Source: Tritrichomonas musculus (Eukaryota > Parabasalia > Tritrichomonadida > Tritrichomonadidae). Taken from it: a stretch of DNA of 64,000 nucleotides. The position numbers and the translations under genes are program-made. Shown one piece after another: positions 52,299 to 63,848 of this stretch (its first letter is position 1; each line of letters starts with the position of its first letter). Location of the stretch: the NCBI GenBank assembly GCA_039105265.1, contig JAPFFF010000057.1:62001-126000 (forward strand), written 5' to 3'. The notes beneath the pieces were generated by a model, which was not told the DNA's origin, made no database searches, and worked only from the letters and a program-made list of their open reading frames with translations.

Positions 52299-54270
52299 TT
52301 AACGAAATTTTAATATTTTATTTATTTTGTTTCAACAAACAATTTCATCACATTACATTGTAATATTTAAATAAAATTCAATGAAATATTTTTACGTAAT
52401 TTTAACACATAATTTATATAGTTTTATTGACTATTTTTTTTATCTCGTTTTAATGATATATTATTCTAAGCTTGTAAATTTGGTGAAATAAACGTTTTTT
52501 AGGTTTTAAAAATCACCAAATATAACCATATTATTGTCAAATAAATTTTATTAATATTTATTATTGTCATAAACCATTGAATTATTTGAAAGAGGAATTA
52601 AATGAGTTTTATCAAAAGTCATATTAATAATCGATAAGATTTTCTCAGTAAAAAAATGTTTTTTTTTGAATATTACAAAATAATTGTATGATTTGTATAA
52701 TATATCATATAAAATAATAATAAAAAGCTCATTTATATTGACGATGAAAAGCCAAATAACCGATTTCACCAAAAGCCCAGGTCTTGGGCTTTTGGCGACA
52801 GTATTCAATTTTGAATAGTTTACATATATTTTGGAGATCACCAAAACGGTTTTTTTGGCGATGGTGATTTGTAAAGCTTTCAAAATATAATTAATAAAAT
52901 AAAAAAAAAAAAAAAAAAAAAAAATAAGATAGCCCATTTTTTCGATCCTTTTTAATCGGGGCTGGGCTAGCCCAAGGGAAGTTATATGATAAATTCAAAA
53001 GCTATTTTTATTATTTTCCTTTTTAAACCATTATCTTTTCTTTAATATATGATATTAATTGATTATTGTGTTTGCCAAAATTAAAAAATTCAAACATATT
53101 TTTGTATATAAATAAAATATAGTTTGGAATGGATTTTTTGCAAGATACTTCATTAAAATAATCATAAAAATAGGTTAATAAAGTGAAATAAATATCAATA
53201 TATTTAAAAATCATATAAAATGTAAATAAAATTTTAAACAAATTAAAATAATTTTATTTTTGTTATTGAATATTTTAATAAATTAAAAAAATAAATATTT
53301 ATGAATATCCTCGTTTAAAGTATATTTAATCATTATATTATTACATATTAAAAAAGATACACATTAAAAAATCTAATATATAAATATATTGTTTAAAATA
53401 ATTAAGAAAAGATATAATATTTAAAAAAGATATTTTTATTAACAGAATTCACAAAATAAATAAAAAGAATTCCATGAACAAAGGGAACATTACCGATTTT
53501 TTTAGTTCAAACCATAATAAAAATGATGAAAATGGTGAATTATTAGATTCAAATGCAACTACATTCCACAACTAGCAATCTAATTCAGAACAAATATCAT
53601 CATTTTCATAATTTGGAAGTATTGATATATATTCTATGCTTTTATTCAATGCCAAAAAGTTCACACTTTAAGGACGTCCTTAAAAAGTGGCCTTTACAGG
53701 CCAAATTGATCACCTCACTTCATCATAATTTTTGAAGCTCAATTGCCCAGTGGGCTGCCCACTTCTTCAATTTTTTGACCATATGCAAACCTAATATATA
53801 CCGATATAAAATGTATTTAAAATATTAATAGTATTTATATTTTTATGAATATATATAGCCGAGTAATTAAATAAATTCATTGAATTTATTGAATGTTGAT
53901 TCGTAAATTGAATTATTATTTAATCAAATATCATTTAATCATTTTATTTAATAATTCATAAGAAATAACTTTTTAAAAGATTTATTAAAATCGCCAAAAG
54001 ACCAGAAAGAATCACCAAGACCAGGTCTTTTTTTTCCTTTTGGGTATATCTTACAAGCTTAATTATTCATGACATTTCTTTTTAGTTTTTATTTTATTTC
54101 TACACAAATTTTTAAATGTTGATCAAAATGATTTTTAAGCCAATTTCTTCAATTTTTTAAACAAATCCTCATAAGATTATCTAATACTTTTCTACTAATA
54201 AAAAATTGAATGCTTTTTTATTTTTTATTGTTTTATTATAATTTTTTTTTTTTTTTCCAATGGAAATGTC
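52299..54270 (+). repeat. Duplicated AT-rich segment, copy B (with insertion)
   Basis: 52299-52466 matches 41102-41269, and 54062-54270 matches 41263-41455 apart from small indels (for example extra GATTAT near 54177). The two halves are separated by the 1595-base element. Confidence 0.9.
52467..54061. mobile_element. 1595-base TIR element, insertion proven by empty site
   Basis: Ends are perfect 11-base inverted repeats, TAAGCTTGTAA (52467-52477) and TTACAAGCTTA (54051-54061). Both flanks carry ATTATTC (52460-52466 and 54062-54068), which is present once in the matching unoccupied sequence at 41263-41269, so a 7-base target duplication is shown directly. Subterminal GGTGA/TCACC and GGCGA/TCGCC words occur at both ends. 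Inside, 53473-53760 is less AT-rich, with a short frame beginning MNKGNITDFFSSN that then breaks up; this may be the start of a lost transposase-like gene. A run of A lies at 52901-52923. Confidence 0.92.
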
Positions 54271-54378
54271 TAGTTCACAATGAAATCTCATGTTTTTGAT
54301 ATAATTTGTTTAGATGTCTCCAAACGCCTGATTTTTACTATCTATTTTGTGGCAAAATGAATTAAAAAGAGAAGAAAT

Positions 54379-55150
54379 ATGAAGAAAGTTAAATGGCTAA
54401 TTATGCTTTTAAAAAGTGATTGTATTCATGTTAAAAAAGCAATCCTTTATTTCACAGGTCAACCAGGAGCAATGATTAATTATGCAATCATGTTATATGC
54501 AGAAGAAGGAGTATAAATTGACAGAAAAGAAGCACTTAATTACTTCAGAATAGCGGCTGATAAAGGACATCAAGAAGAGATGTTCAAATATACTTACATT
54601 CAAAACATCGAAAAAAGAATCATAGTGAACAAAGAAGAATCATACAAATATTAAAAAATGGCAGCAGACAAAAGAAATCTACAAGCAATGTGTAATTATG
54701 CAAAGAAATGGAGTTCCAATGAATATTGAAGAAGCAATCAAGTTTTTTAAAAAAGCAATTGATTTAGGCATTCCAATTTCTATGATTAACTATGCTGAAA
54801 TGCTATTCAATGGAAAAGGAGTTTCAGTTAACAAAGAAGAAGCACTTAAATATTTCAAAATGGCTTCTGCAGACAATCGTGATACTGAAAAGATGTCTTT
54901 TTATGCATATAATAGAATAAATTGAAATGTAATCCCAATGAACAAAGAAGAAGTAGTGAGATATTATAAAATGTCAGCACACAAAGGATGTTAACGAGGA
55001 TTATATTGATATGCTCTAATGTGTCATTGCGATCAAGGAGTTTCAGTTAACAAACAAGAAGAGATTGAATAAAATGGACAGTGCTATATGAAGGAGAAGA
55101 AGTTCCTGTTAGCAAAGAAGAAACCATAAAATACTTCATTACTACATAAA
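54379..55150 (+). pseudogene. Sel1-repeat protein, decayed
   Basis: Sel1 repeat signatures appear in order but in changing frames with internal stops. Early part: AMINYAIMLYAEEGV, then a stop, then EALNYFRIAADKGHQEEM. Middle: KMAADKRNLQAMCNYAK. Then, in another frame (54698-54925), GVPMNIEEAIKFFKKAIDLG, GKGVSVNKEEALKYFKMAS and a stop. Later GC-poor scraps read MNKEEVVRYYKMSAHKG and GVSVNKQEE. At least five repeats were present. The units resemble the Sel1 part of the kinase at 25929-30053 in type but not closely. A host gene that has lost its function. Confidence 0.85.
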
Positions 55151-55201
55151 AATTAGGAAAAGCATGAAATTATTTTATTTTATATTCTAAAAAAAAAAAA
55201 G

Positions 55202-55275
55202 AGCGATGAGTGGACTCGAACCACCGACCTTGAGGTTATGAGCCTCACGAACTAAACCAACTGTTCCACATCGCT
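55202..55275 (-). tRNA. tRNA-Met (anticodon CAU), copy 2
   Basis: The 74 bases are identical to the copy at 20657-20730, with the same anticodon loop CTCATAA. Past the 3' end the transcribed strand has a T run (plus-strand A run at 55190-55200), a Pol III terminator. The 5' flank CAAGTCAAGGAAA resembles that of copy 1 (CAAGTCAAAAGAAA). Confidence 0.96.
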
Positions 55276-55952
55276 TTCCTTGACTTGTTCAAGTTATAAT
55301 TACTTGAAATATTGTTTTTAATCAGATTTCAATAATAAATCTTTATTCAAATTATAATTATGAATTTATCTTAATATTCAATAAAATAAACCATATTATA
55401 TATATATTAATATAATATAAAACATTAAATAAAAAATAAATAAAATAATATAAATAAAATATATTAAAATATTATATAAATAAATCAGCAGCAATAAGAA
55501 ATTAAATTTTTCAAAGGAGTACTCGATTTTCATTGAAATATTTTCTTTCAAATCAAACAACTTTTGTTAATAATATTCAAAATTGAGAATTTAATTTCTC
55601 TAACAAAAGTTCTCCAAAGCCATTTAGTCATAGAAATATAATTTGTATTAATATCTCGAAATCAAACGTATAAAACATCATATACTTTCTATTATAGCAT
55701 AAAAATAAAATATTTTAAAAAATATTTAATTAACAATCGAATTTCTAGGCTAGATCTCTTCATGAATACTAAACTTTGTTTTTTATTTTTCACGTGTAAA
55801 CTTACGGTTTCTAAGAATTTATTTCAAATATTGAATGATTTATTTTTTAAACGCGAAAATTAAAAAACGAAGTTTACTATTTATTCAAAAAAATTCTGAT
55901 AATAATTGAAAAAGTTTAATAAAAATTTTAAATAAATTTTTTTTTTTCAAAA
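55276..55952. other. Intergenic between tRNA and third BspA gene, with a hairpin
   Basis: AT-rich. 55771-55795 and 55851-55875 are inverted repeats matching at 22 of 25 bases (AAACTTTGTTTTTTA...), a small hairpin element about 80 bases before the BspA ATG. No other feature. Confidence 0.6.
55941..55952 (+). promoter_or_regulatory. T-tract plus TCAAAA leader before the third BspA gene
   Basis: TTTTTTTCAAAA abuts the ATG at 55953, like the leader at 11733-11742. Possible transcription start of the T-run-TCAAA type; inference. Confidence 0.35.
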
Positions 55953-58898
55953 ATGGAAGATAAACACATACAAGAATCGATATTAGAATCGAATGTATTC
56001 AAAATTCCTATTGAAGAATTTGAAGAAGAACTAAATCGGGAAGAAGTGAAAGAAAAGAAGAAAAAAATTCTTGAACTTTTCACAAATTTTAATAAACTTC
56101 ACAGCCAAGAAGAATATGACGAAATTAAATTTAAACTGCATGAAGCATGTATAGAAGGTGATGTTGAATTAATTCAAATTTATCTTAATTCCACGATTTC
56201 AGATGAAACAAAATCAGTTGAATTTAAAATTGACGAAACAAAACGCACAGCATCATTATTTAAAGTTAACACATGCAATGAAGAATTTGTTATTCCACGA
56301 ACAATTGAACATGAGTCAGTTGAATACTTAATCACAAGCATTACTGGTATTAACTCAAATATCAAAACACTCAAATTTGAAGAAAATTCATCAATCAAAA
56401 CAATTTACGGACTTGTATTTCCACATTTCGAAACAATTGAATCAGGTGTATTTTATAATACAAAAATCGAAGAAATTTATTTTCCATCAAGTTTGAAAGA
56501 ATTGAAAGAAGGATGGTGTTTTGGAACAGATAAATTGACGAAAATTATAATTTCACCATCCAATGGTCAATTCAAATTTATCGACGATCAATATTTAATA
56601 GGTAAAAGTGACTCAAACGACGAAGAATTTGACACTCTTTTATTTGGAAGTCGAACCATCAAAGAAATTTCTATTCCATCAAATATCAAAATCATATCAT
56701 CGTATGCATTTTATAATTGTGCAAATCTTGTAAAAGTTTTAATTTCACCAAATTCTAATTTAGAAACAATTGAATCAGGTGCATTTTGTAATACACAAAT
56801 CGAAGAAATTTTTATTCCATCAAAAGTTTCCAAAATATGTGAAAATGCATTTTATAATTGTGAAAATCTCCGAAAAGTTTTAATTTCACCAAATTCTAAT
56901 TTAGAAACAATTGAATCAAGTGCATTTAGAGATACAAAAATCGAAGAAATTTTTATTCCATCAAAAGTTTCAAAAATATGTGAAAATGCATTTTCTGATT
57001 GTGAAAATCTTACAAAAGTTTCAATTCCACCAAATTCTAATTTAGAAATAATTGAATCAGGTGTATTTTATAATACAAAAATCGAAGAAATTTTTATTCC
57101 ATCAAAAGTTTCAAAAATATGTGAAAATGCATTTTGTAATTGTGAAAATCTTGTAAAAGTTTCAATTCCACCAAATTCTAATTTAGAAACAATTGAATCA
57201 GGTGCATTTTATAATACAAAAATCGAAGAAATTTATTTTCCATCAAGTTTGAAAGAATTGAAAGAAGGATGGTGTTTTGGAACAGATAAATTGACGAAAA
57301 TTATAATTTCACCATCCAATGGTCAATTCAAATTTATCGACGATCAATATTTAATAGGTAAAAGTGACTCAAACGACGAAGAATTTGACACTCTTTTATT
57401 TGGAAGTCGAACCATCAAAGAAATTTCTATTCCATCAAATATCAAAATCATATCATCGTATGCATTTTATGATTGTGCAAATCTTGTAAAAGTTTTGATT
57501 TCACCAAATTCTAATTTAGAAACAATTGAATCAGGTGCATTTTATAATACACAAATCGAAGAAATTTTTATTCCATCAAAAGTTTCCAAAATATGTGAAA
57601 ATGCATTTTATGATTGTGAAAATCTTACAAAAGTTTCAATTCCACCAAATTCTAATTTAGAAATAATTGAATCAAATGCATTTAGAGATACACAAATTGA
57701 AGAAATTTTTATTCCATCAAAAGTTTCAAAAATATGTGAAAATGCATTTTCTGATTGTGAAAATCTCCGAAAAGTTTCAATTCCACCAAATTCTAATTTA
57801 GAAACAATTGAATCAGGTGCATTTTATAATACAAAAATCGAAGAAATTTATTTTCCATCAAGTTTGAAAGAATTGAAAGAAGGATGGTGTTGTTTAGCAA
57901 ATAAATTGACGAAAATTATAATTTCACCATCCAATGGTCAATTCAAATTTATCGACGATCAATATTTAATAGGTAAAAGTGACTCAAACGACGAAGAATT
58001 TGACACTCTTTTATTTGGAAGTCGAACCATCAAAGAAATTTCTATTCCATCAAATATCAAAATCATATCATCGTATGCATTTTATGATTGTGCAAATCTT
58101 GTAAAAGTTTTGATTTCACCAAATTCTAATTTAGAAACAATTGAATCAGGTGCATTTTATAATACACAAATCGAAGAAATTTTTATTCCATCAAAAGTTT
58201 CCAAAATATGTGAAAATGCATTTTATAATACAAAAATCGAAGAAATTTATTTTCCATCAAATTTGAAAGAATTGAAAGAAGAATGGTGTTTTGGAACAGA
58301 TAAATTGACGAAAATTATAATTTCACCATCCAATGGTCAATTCAAATTTATCGACGATCAATATTTAATAGGTAAAAGTGACTCAAACGACGAAGAATTT
58401 GACACTCTTTTATTTGGAAGTCGAACCATCAAAGAAATTTCTATTCCATCAAATATCAAAATCATATCATCGTATGCATTTTATGATTGTGCAAATCTTG
58501 TAAAAGTTTTAATTTCACCAAATTCTAATTTAGAAACAATTGAATCAGGTGCATTTTGTAATACAAAAATCGAAGAAATTTTTATTCCATCAAAAGTTTC
58601 CAAAATATGTGAAAATGCATTTTATAATTGTGAAAATCTCCGAAAAGTTTTAATTTCACCAAATTCTAATTTAGAAACAATTGAATCAAGTGCATTTAGA
58701 GATACAAAAATCGAAGAAATTTTTATTCCATCAAAAGTTTCAAAAATATGTGAAAATGCATTTTGTAATTGTGAAAATCTTCAAATTGTTGAAATTTCAA
58801 AAGAATCAAAATTGGAATCATTTCCATTGTCAGCTTTTGGATATTGTCCAGAATTCATAATTATGATTCCACCATCATTGATAAAATTAATTCAATAA
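55953..58898 (+). CDS. BspA-type LRR protein (third paralogue)
   Basis: A 981-residue protein from ATG 55953 (MEDKHIQESILESNVFKIPI). Its N-terminal 130 residues align with the BspA proteins of the inverted duplication (FKIPIEEFEEEL; KLHEACIEGDVELIQIYL, ankyrin-like), confirming their start. The rest is about 35 TpLRR/BspA repeats (pattern IEEIFIPSKVSKICENAFxx-CENL), arranged in four superrepeats that each open with EIYFPSxLKELKE-WC and contain the constant block IIISPSNGQFKFIDDQYLIG. The superrepeats are almost identical in DNA, indicating recent internal duplication or conversion. No signal peptide or membrane helix. The end (PLSAFGYCPEFIIMIPPSL) matches the family's C-terminal cap. Likely an intracellular binding scaffold. 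Confidence 0.95.
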   Translation: MEDKHIQESILESNVFKIPIEEFEEELNREEVKEKKKKILELFTNFNKLHSQEEYDEIKFKLHEACIEGDVELIQIYLNSTISDETKSVEFKIDETKRTASLFKVNTCNEEFVIPRTIEHESVEYLITSITGINSNIKTLKFEENSSIKTIYGLVFPHFETIESGVFYNTKIEEIYFPSSLKELKEGWCFGTDKLTKIIISPSNGQFKFIDDQYLIGKSDSNDEEFDTLLFGSRTIKEISIPSNIKIISSYAFYNCANLVKVLISPNSNLETIESGAFCNTQIEEIFIPSKVSKICENAFYNCENLRKVLISPNSNLETIESSAFRDTKIEEIFIPSKVSKICENAFSDCENLTKVSIPPNSNLEIIESGVFYNTKIEEIFIPSKVSKICENAFCNCENLVKVSIPPNSNLETIESGAFYNTKIEEIYFPSSLKELKEGWCFGTDKLTKIIISPSNGQFKFIDDQYLIGKSDSNDEEFDTLLFGSRTIKEISIPSNIKIISSYAFYDCANLVKVLISPNSNLETIESGAFYNTQIEEIFIPSKVSKICENAFYDCENLTKVSIPPNSNLEIIESNAFRDTQIEEIFIPSKVSKICENAFSDCENLRKVSIPPNSNLETIESGAFYNTKIEEIYFPSSLKELKEGWCCLANKLTKIIISPSNGQFKFIDDQYLIGKSDSNDEEFDTLLFGSRTIKEISIPSNIKIISSYAFYDCANLVKVLISPNSNLETIESGAFYNTQIEEIFIPSKVSKICENAFYNTKIEEIYFPSNLKELKEEWCFGTDKLTKIIISPSNGQFKFIDDQYLIGKSDSNDEEFDTLLFGSRTIKEISIPSNIKIISSYAFYDCANLVKVLISPNSNLETIESGAFCNTKIEEIFIPSKVSKICENAFYNCENLRKVLISPNSNLETIESSAFRDTKIEEIFIPSKVSKICENAFCNCENLQIVEISKESKLESFPLSAFGYCPEFIIMIPPSLIKLIQ

Positions 58899-59894
58899 GA
58901 ACACAATTGGAATATGAAATAAAAAATCAAATAATTTATATCTTTATAAAAATGTTGTGTCAGCCTTATTTTACTAGTAAACATCATTTTTTATTTCATT
59001 CTTTACATTTATTCATATATTTTACTTTTATTATGCGTTATGATGCCATTTTTCTTGAATTTTTTCTTCAAAATTTAATCAAATCGGCAATTATATTTAA
59101 TTTTCCTCTTACATTTAAGCTTTATGGTTTATAATAGGTTTATTTAATAATAATATTTCTTATACCGATCAAGAAAAATTTATTTTGCTCTGATTTTTTA
59201 AAATCAATATCATAATATATCAAAATAAAGCATCGATATTATAAAAAATGTATCAATTATAACGCATTATTTTAGTATTTTCTCTATTTTTTATAATATA
59301 AGCATAATTCGATATTAATCAATAATATCAAAATGAATTTTCATGAACATCTGAGTTCATTATTAGATGGAATCAAACCTAATTCATTTGAAAAACCAAA
59401 ATTTTAAAACGAAAATCACTGTTTTTGCGTATCTTTTATAAGAAAAAATATAGACTAATATGAAAAATTTTTAAAAAATACGTTTTTATTTAATTTCAAT
59501 TGCTAAATAACTCAGCATGTTCAAAAAGTGACTCGTCCAGTTATATTTGGCCGACGATAGAAGGTGAAAATTGACCTATAACCGTCCGGTCAATTCCGAT
59601 TTTTTTTTTTTTTTTTTTTTTGACTTTTTCCAATTATTTTGACTTATTTGACTTTTTTGAATTTTTTTTCTTGACTTGGATCATTATAGTTGATAAACAT
59701 TCAGCATATAGCATTTTTTAATTTTTTATTGAGATCAATTATGCATGCTATTTTCTTAAATACTTTCTTTTTATATCATTATTATTAGTTTTTGATTTAC
59801 ACAAACAATGCTATTAATACTATATTGAAAAAAAAGTTCTTGACTCAAAATTCTTGACTTATTCTATTCTATTCTGACTATATTGAAATAATCC

Positions 59895-60385
59895 TGTCCA
59901 TTTTGGATTTTATCGTAGGATAACCGTAATCCTGGATGGAAAAAAAATCCTGCTTGGATTTTTCATTTTTTCATATAATAAATCAAAAGTTTTAATAAAT
60001 GGATTTTTATTCTCAAAAAGTTCATAATGTAAACTATAGAATGGATTTTTTTTGAATACTGTAAACCATTGAATGGATTTTTTTCTGAGAAAATCCAAAA
60101 TAAACCATTGAATGGATATATAAAAAATCCATTCTATAGTTTACATTAATATTTTTGGATTTTTGTAATTTCTGCCATTTCCTTTATTTTGCATCAAAGA
60201 AAATTAAAAAACCCAATGCATAACTAATTTAATTAACAACAAATGCACAAAAATATGCAAAAATAAAGAATTTATTGGGTTTTTTAAATAATTCTATATA
60301 GACAAATAGTAATTCAAAATAAAACCGTTATCCAAAATTTAAAAAAAAAAAATCCAAAAAACGGTTAAAATATCCAATTTGGACA
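59895..60385. mobile_element. About 490-base MITE-like element with an inner perfect inverted repeat
   Basis: The outer ends TGTCCATTTTGGAT (59895-59908) and, on the other strand, TGTCCAAATTGGAT (60372-60385) are imperfect TIRs. Inside, 60026-60051 and 60122-60147 are exact 26-base inverted repeats (core TAAACTATAGAATGG), and GAATGGATTTTT is repeated several times between them. Confidence 0.55.
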
Positions 60386-60478
60386 CCCTTAATTGAAATG
60401 AATATATATTTCTCATAATAAATGAATATATATTGAAATGAATTTATTATGAGAAAATGAAAAAAAAAAAAAAAACGA

Positions 60479-62550
60479 TATAGTTAGTGGAAAAAAGTCT
60501 GTTTCTGGACAAAAGTCTGTTTCACTTCACATGTCGAAAAAAATAAGTTTTTTAAAACAATATAGAGAGTTTTCTCTTTTTATTTATAATGAATATAAAT
60601 TATTTATGTATAAATATTTTATTTAATTCAAGTAAATACCAATTTCTTTTATATTCATGAAAATTCTTTTATTCAATTTTGATAGGACAAAAAAAATAAA
60701 ATCGTTAATTTTTCAAAAATTAAATAAGATTCAAGATTTATAATATAACATTTACATACTAATACTATTAATCTACATTATATAAATTGTGTGAGTACTT
60801 AATTATTTGATATTGACTCTTTTTTATACAATATCAAATATTCTGAAAATTTGAAAATTTTATATTAAAATCATACCTTTTAGGAAATGATATGTTATTT
60901 AACTAATAAACAATTTTAAGCTATTCATGAATATGCTATTTATTTTGGAGAATATCCTTTATACATTTGGATAAACGCCATTTTTTTAAAAAAATAAAAA
61001 TTCAACAAATATAATGATATTTTGTATTTAAGACACAATATTAAGTATTCTAAATATTTGATTGTGTATGTTTCATTTTATATGTTTAAATGCTTTATTA
61101 TTTGAAATTTTGGTGAAAATCATTTAAATCCATATTTTTAATAATTTCATATTTCCTTCCAATTCTTATTCATATTTTATTTATTTTATTTATTCAATAA
61201 GAAATATATCGTAGATGATTCTCAAATAATCTAATAATAATAAAAAATATAGATCGGATTCGCAAATATCATTCTTTTTTATAATATATTTTTAAGATGA
61301 CCTCTTCTGCAGAGTTATCATAGTCTACAAATTTTGTTTATATAATATACTAATACGTGTATTTTGGTATAATAATATATAGAAATCACAGTATTTCAGA
61401 AAAAATTCAGCTGGATAATGATGTTTATTTTAAGTTAATAATTTTTTGAATTCAAAAATGTTTTTTTACTATCTTCTGAACTATTTTAAGCAATAAAACT
61501 TCACTTTTTAGGAACAAGTTTTTCGTTCATATTTACACTATATATATAAAACATAATATAATTCTGCATTAATATTATCAGATATGATTATTTCGAAAAA
61601 TTAAAATAAAAATATAGATAAAGTTTTATTTGGAATATAAAAGATATATAATTATAATATATCCATAAAATAAAAAAATAGCCGAGAAATTTTCAAAAAT
61701 TCAATTATTTGCATTCATTTTTTTGTCATTTAAATAAATATTGAATATTTTATTCAATATTTCATTAATTAAAATTAGGTACTACTGTTTTGTTTGCTTC
61801 AAATTTATTTGGGCATCTTTTCAAAATTAAAAGTAATATTAGCATGATACCTAATATGCAGAAATAATATTCATTTAATGATTTAGTTTCATCTTATAAT
61901 ATTGTTACAAGCGAAAGTGATTACATAATAAGCACCAATGCATTTTTCTATGTTAATTAATTAAACAAGTATGCCATCCAATTCAATTTTTTCCATTTTT
62001 CATATCAATGTCTGTATTTATTGATCTTAGACGATAATTTTTATATTAAAAATGAATAATTTTTAATTAGATTTTGATAAAAATTAAAATGAATAATTAG
62101 TATTTATAAATTTGATTTATCAATTATTTTACAGCCATTACTCTTTTTACTTACCATTACTCTTTAAAAAATGCTCTTTTTTCTTCAATATTAAAAGATT
62201 TTTAGTAATTGTTTCAAAAAGTTTACCTTTGAACTTTTTGAGACTAATGCCAAAAGAAATATTTTAAAATATCTTAATAAAAACATAGTAATATAATGAA
62301 AAATTTCCATCAATAAAATAAAAAAAAGATATAAAAACAAATACTAAAAAAGGAAAACATATGATAGTTTTTTTCAATTATTCATATGATTTTATTTATC
62401 CTTTAAAATACTTTTTAATAGTATAAAAAATGATTACATTTAATGCATTTTATTATTATAAATTTTCATGGAAAAATTATTATTCTATAATGAAGAAACA
62501 GTAGTGAAACAGACTTTTGTCCAGAAATTGACTTTTGTCCACTAACTATA
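60479..62550. mobile_element. 2072-base element with 48-base TIRs
   Basis: The ends 60479-60526 and 62503-62550 are inverted repeats with three mismatches in 48 bases. They contain GGACAAAAGTCTGTTTCACT and a second, partly degenerate GGACAAAAGTC copy nearer the tip (TATAGTTAGTGG). No coding frame of note. Its right tip is the target of the next element. Confidence 0.85.
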
Positions 62551-63848
62551 GAGGTATTCATGTAGAGAAATTGACGAAATATTGTAGTATTGATCATATT
62601 TTCTTTATTTTTATTTTGAAACTAAGAATTAACTTTAATGGATAAGAATTTTATACTCCTATTTTTGAGATATTTCTATTTTTATTTTTCTGAAAAAGAA
62701 TCGTTTTATAATTGAGAGGCTATATAATTTTTTTTATATAAAAATTGATGAAATATAAATATATATATAATTTTGTTTTATTAATTATTATAGGATATAT
62801 ATATTGATAACTTATTAATACTTTTATGTTTAAAAAATATTTATTTTCTAGAGATACACTTGTTTATATTTTTTTTATTTTTTATAAATTTTTAACTTTT
62901 TCAGTTATTATATTTTTTATATTGAAATAATAAACATTTTTTATCCTAGTAGTATTTTTATTAAAACATTATTTTATTTTATATATATTATTTATATTAT
63001 ATTTTATATACTATTTAAATTTTATATTTAAGTTTTACATTATATATTAAATAGATAAATTAACAAAAAAAAAAAATGAAAAATTCAATTAAACGATGAT
63101 TTTATATTGAATTTCTAAAAAAATATGTTGCTTTGTATTGTGATTATTATTTGGTTTTCAATAGATTAAATATTAAAGTCATTTTTATAATATAGTACAT
63201 AATAATTTTACTTTATAAAAAATATTTTTAATAATATTTTTAAGAAGATGAGGAAATTTATATTTTTCAATAATCACTTCACTATTAACTTCACTTCACC
63301 GAAAATAATCATCTCACGTCACTAAAAAATAATAACGTACCAAAATACGATGAAAAATAATTCAAAATAATACAAAATATTAATTACATTTTTCTTTAAA
63401 ATGAGAGTATAAAGTAACTTATTTACATAATAAAATATATTTAAATATTTATTATTATTATATTCTACAATTAGTATATAATTATTTCGTAAATCAATTG
63501 AGAAATAAGTCATTTTCTTAATTTTTTAATGTTAATTTGCATTTAAATTTATATATGGCTAATAAATTGGATATATAACAGATAATATATTTTATTAATA
63601 AAATATAAAATATTATTATTGATTTATAATTCATAAATATTTTATTTGACTCGAGATATAGATGAAACATTATTTTTTAAATGGTTTTTAAATTCTCAAC
63701 ATCCATTAAAACCAATTATGGCAAATGTCAGTATTGAATATATAGAAGTAAATAATCTTAATATTTTTTCATAAGATAAAATATTCATTCAATTAAAGTA
63801 AAAATAAAAAAATCAAATAACGAGTTTTCACTTCACATGAATACCTCT
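62550..63848. mobile_element. 1299-base hAT-like element inserted in the tip of another element
   Basis: 14-base perfect inverted ends AGAGGTATTCATGT (62550-62563) and its complement (63835-63848). The flanks are both ACTAACTAT (62541-62549 and 63849-63857), an 8-9 base TSD. The flanking word is the tip of the 60479-62550 element. The (T)AGAGGT terminus is shared with the element at 47105-48485. TTCACTTCAC words recur near 63270-63300 and at the right end. No transposase. Confidence 0.85.

Larger units (their letters stand above)
51942..54378. other. Intergenic with a poly-A tract, a duplicated segment and a 1.6-kb insertion
   Basis: 52077-52139 is an AAAAC-rich stretch ending in a run of about 40 A. 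52299-54270 is copy B of the AT-rich duplication, split by the insertion at 52467-54061. 54271-54378 leads into the Sel1 pseudogene. Confidence 0.7.

Noticed and set aside
52551-52937. 128-residue minus-strand ORF in the 1595-base element
   Set aside because: Starts beside a long A/T run, has a poly-Phe start and no conserved motif; not supported as a transposase.
58844-59134. 96-residue ORF overlapping the end of the third BspA gene
   Set aside because: Overlaps the real gene in another frame and continues into AT-rich sequence with many Phe/Ile; a chance frame.
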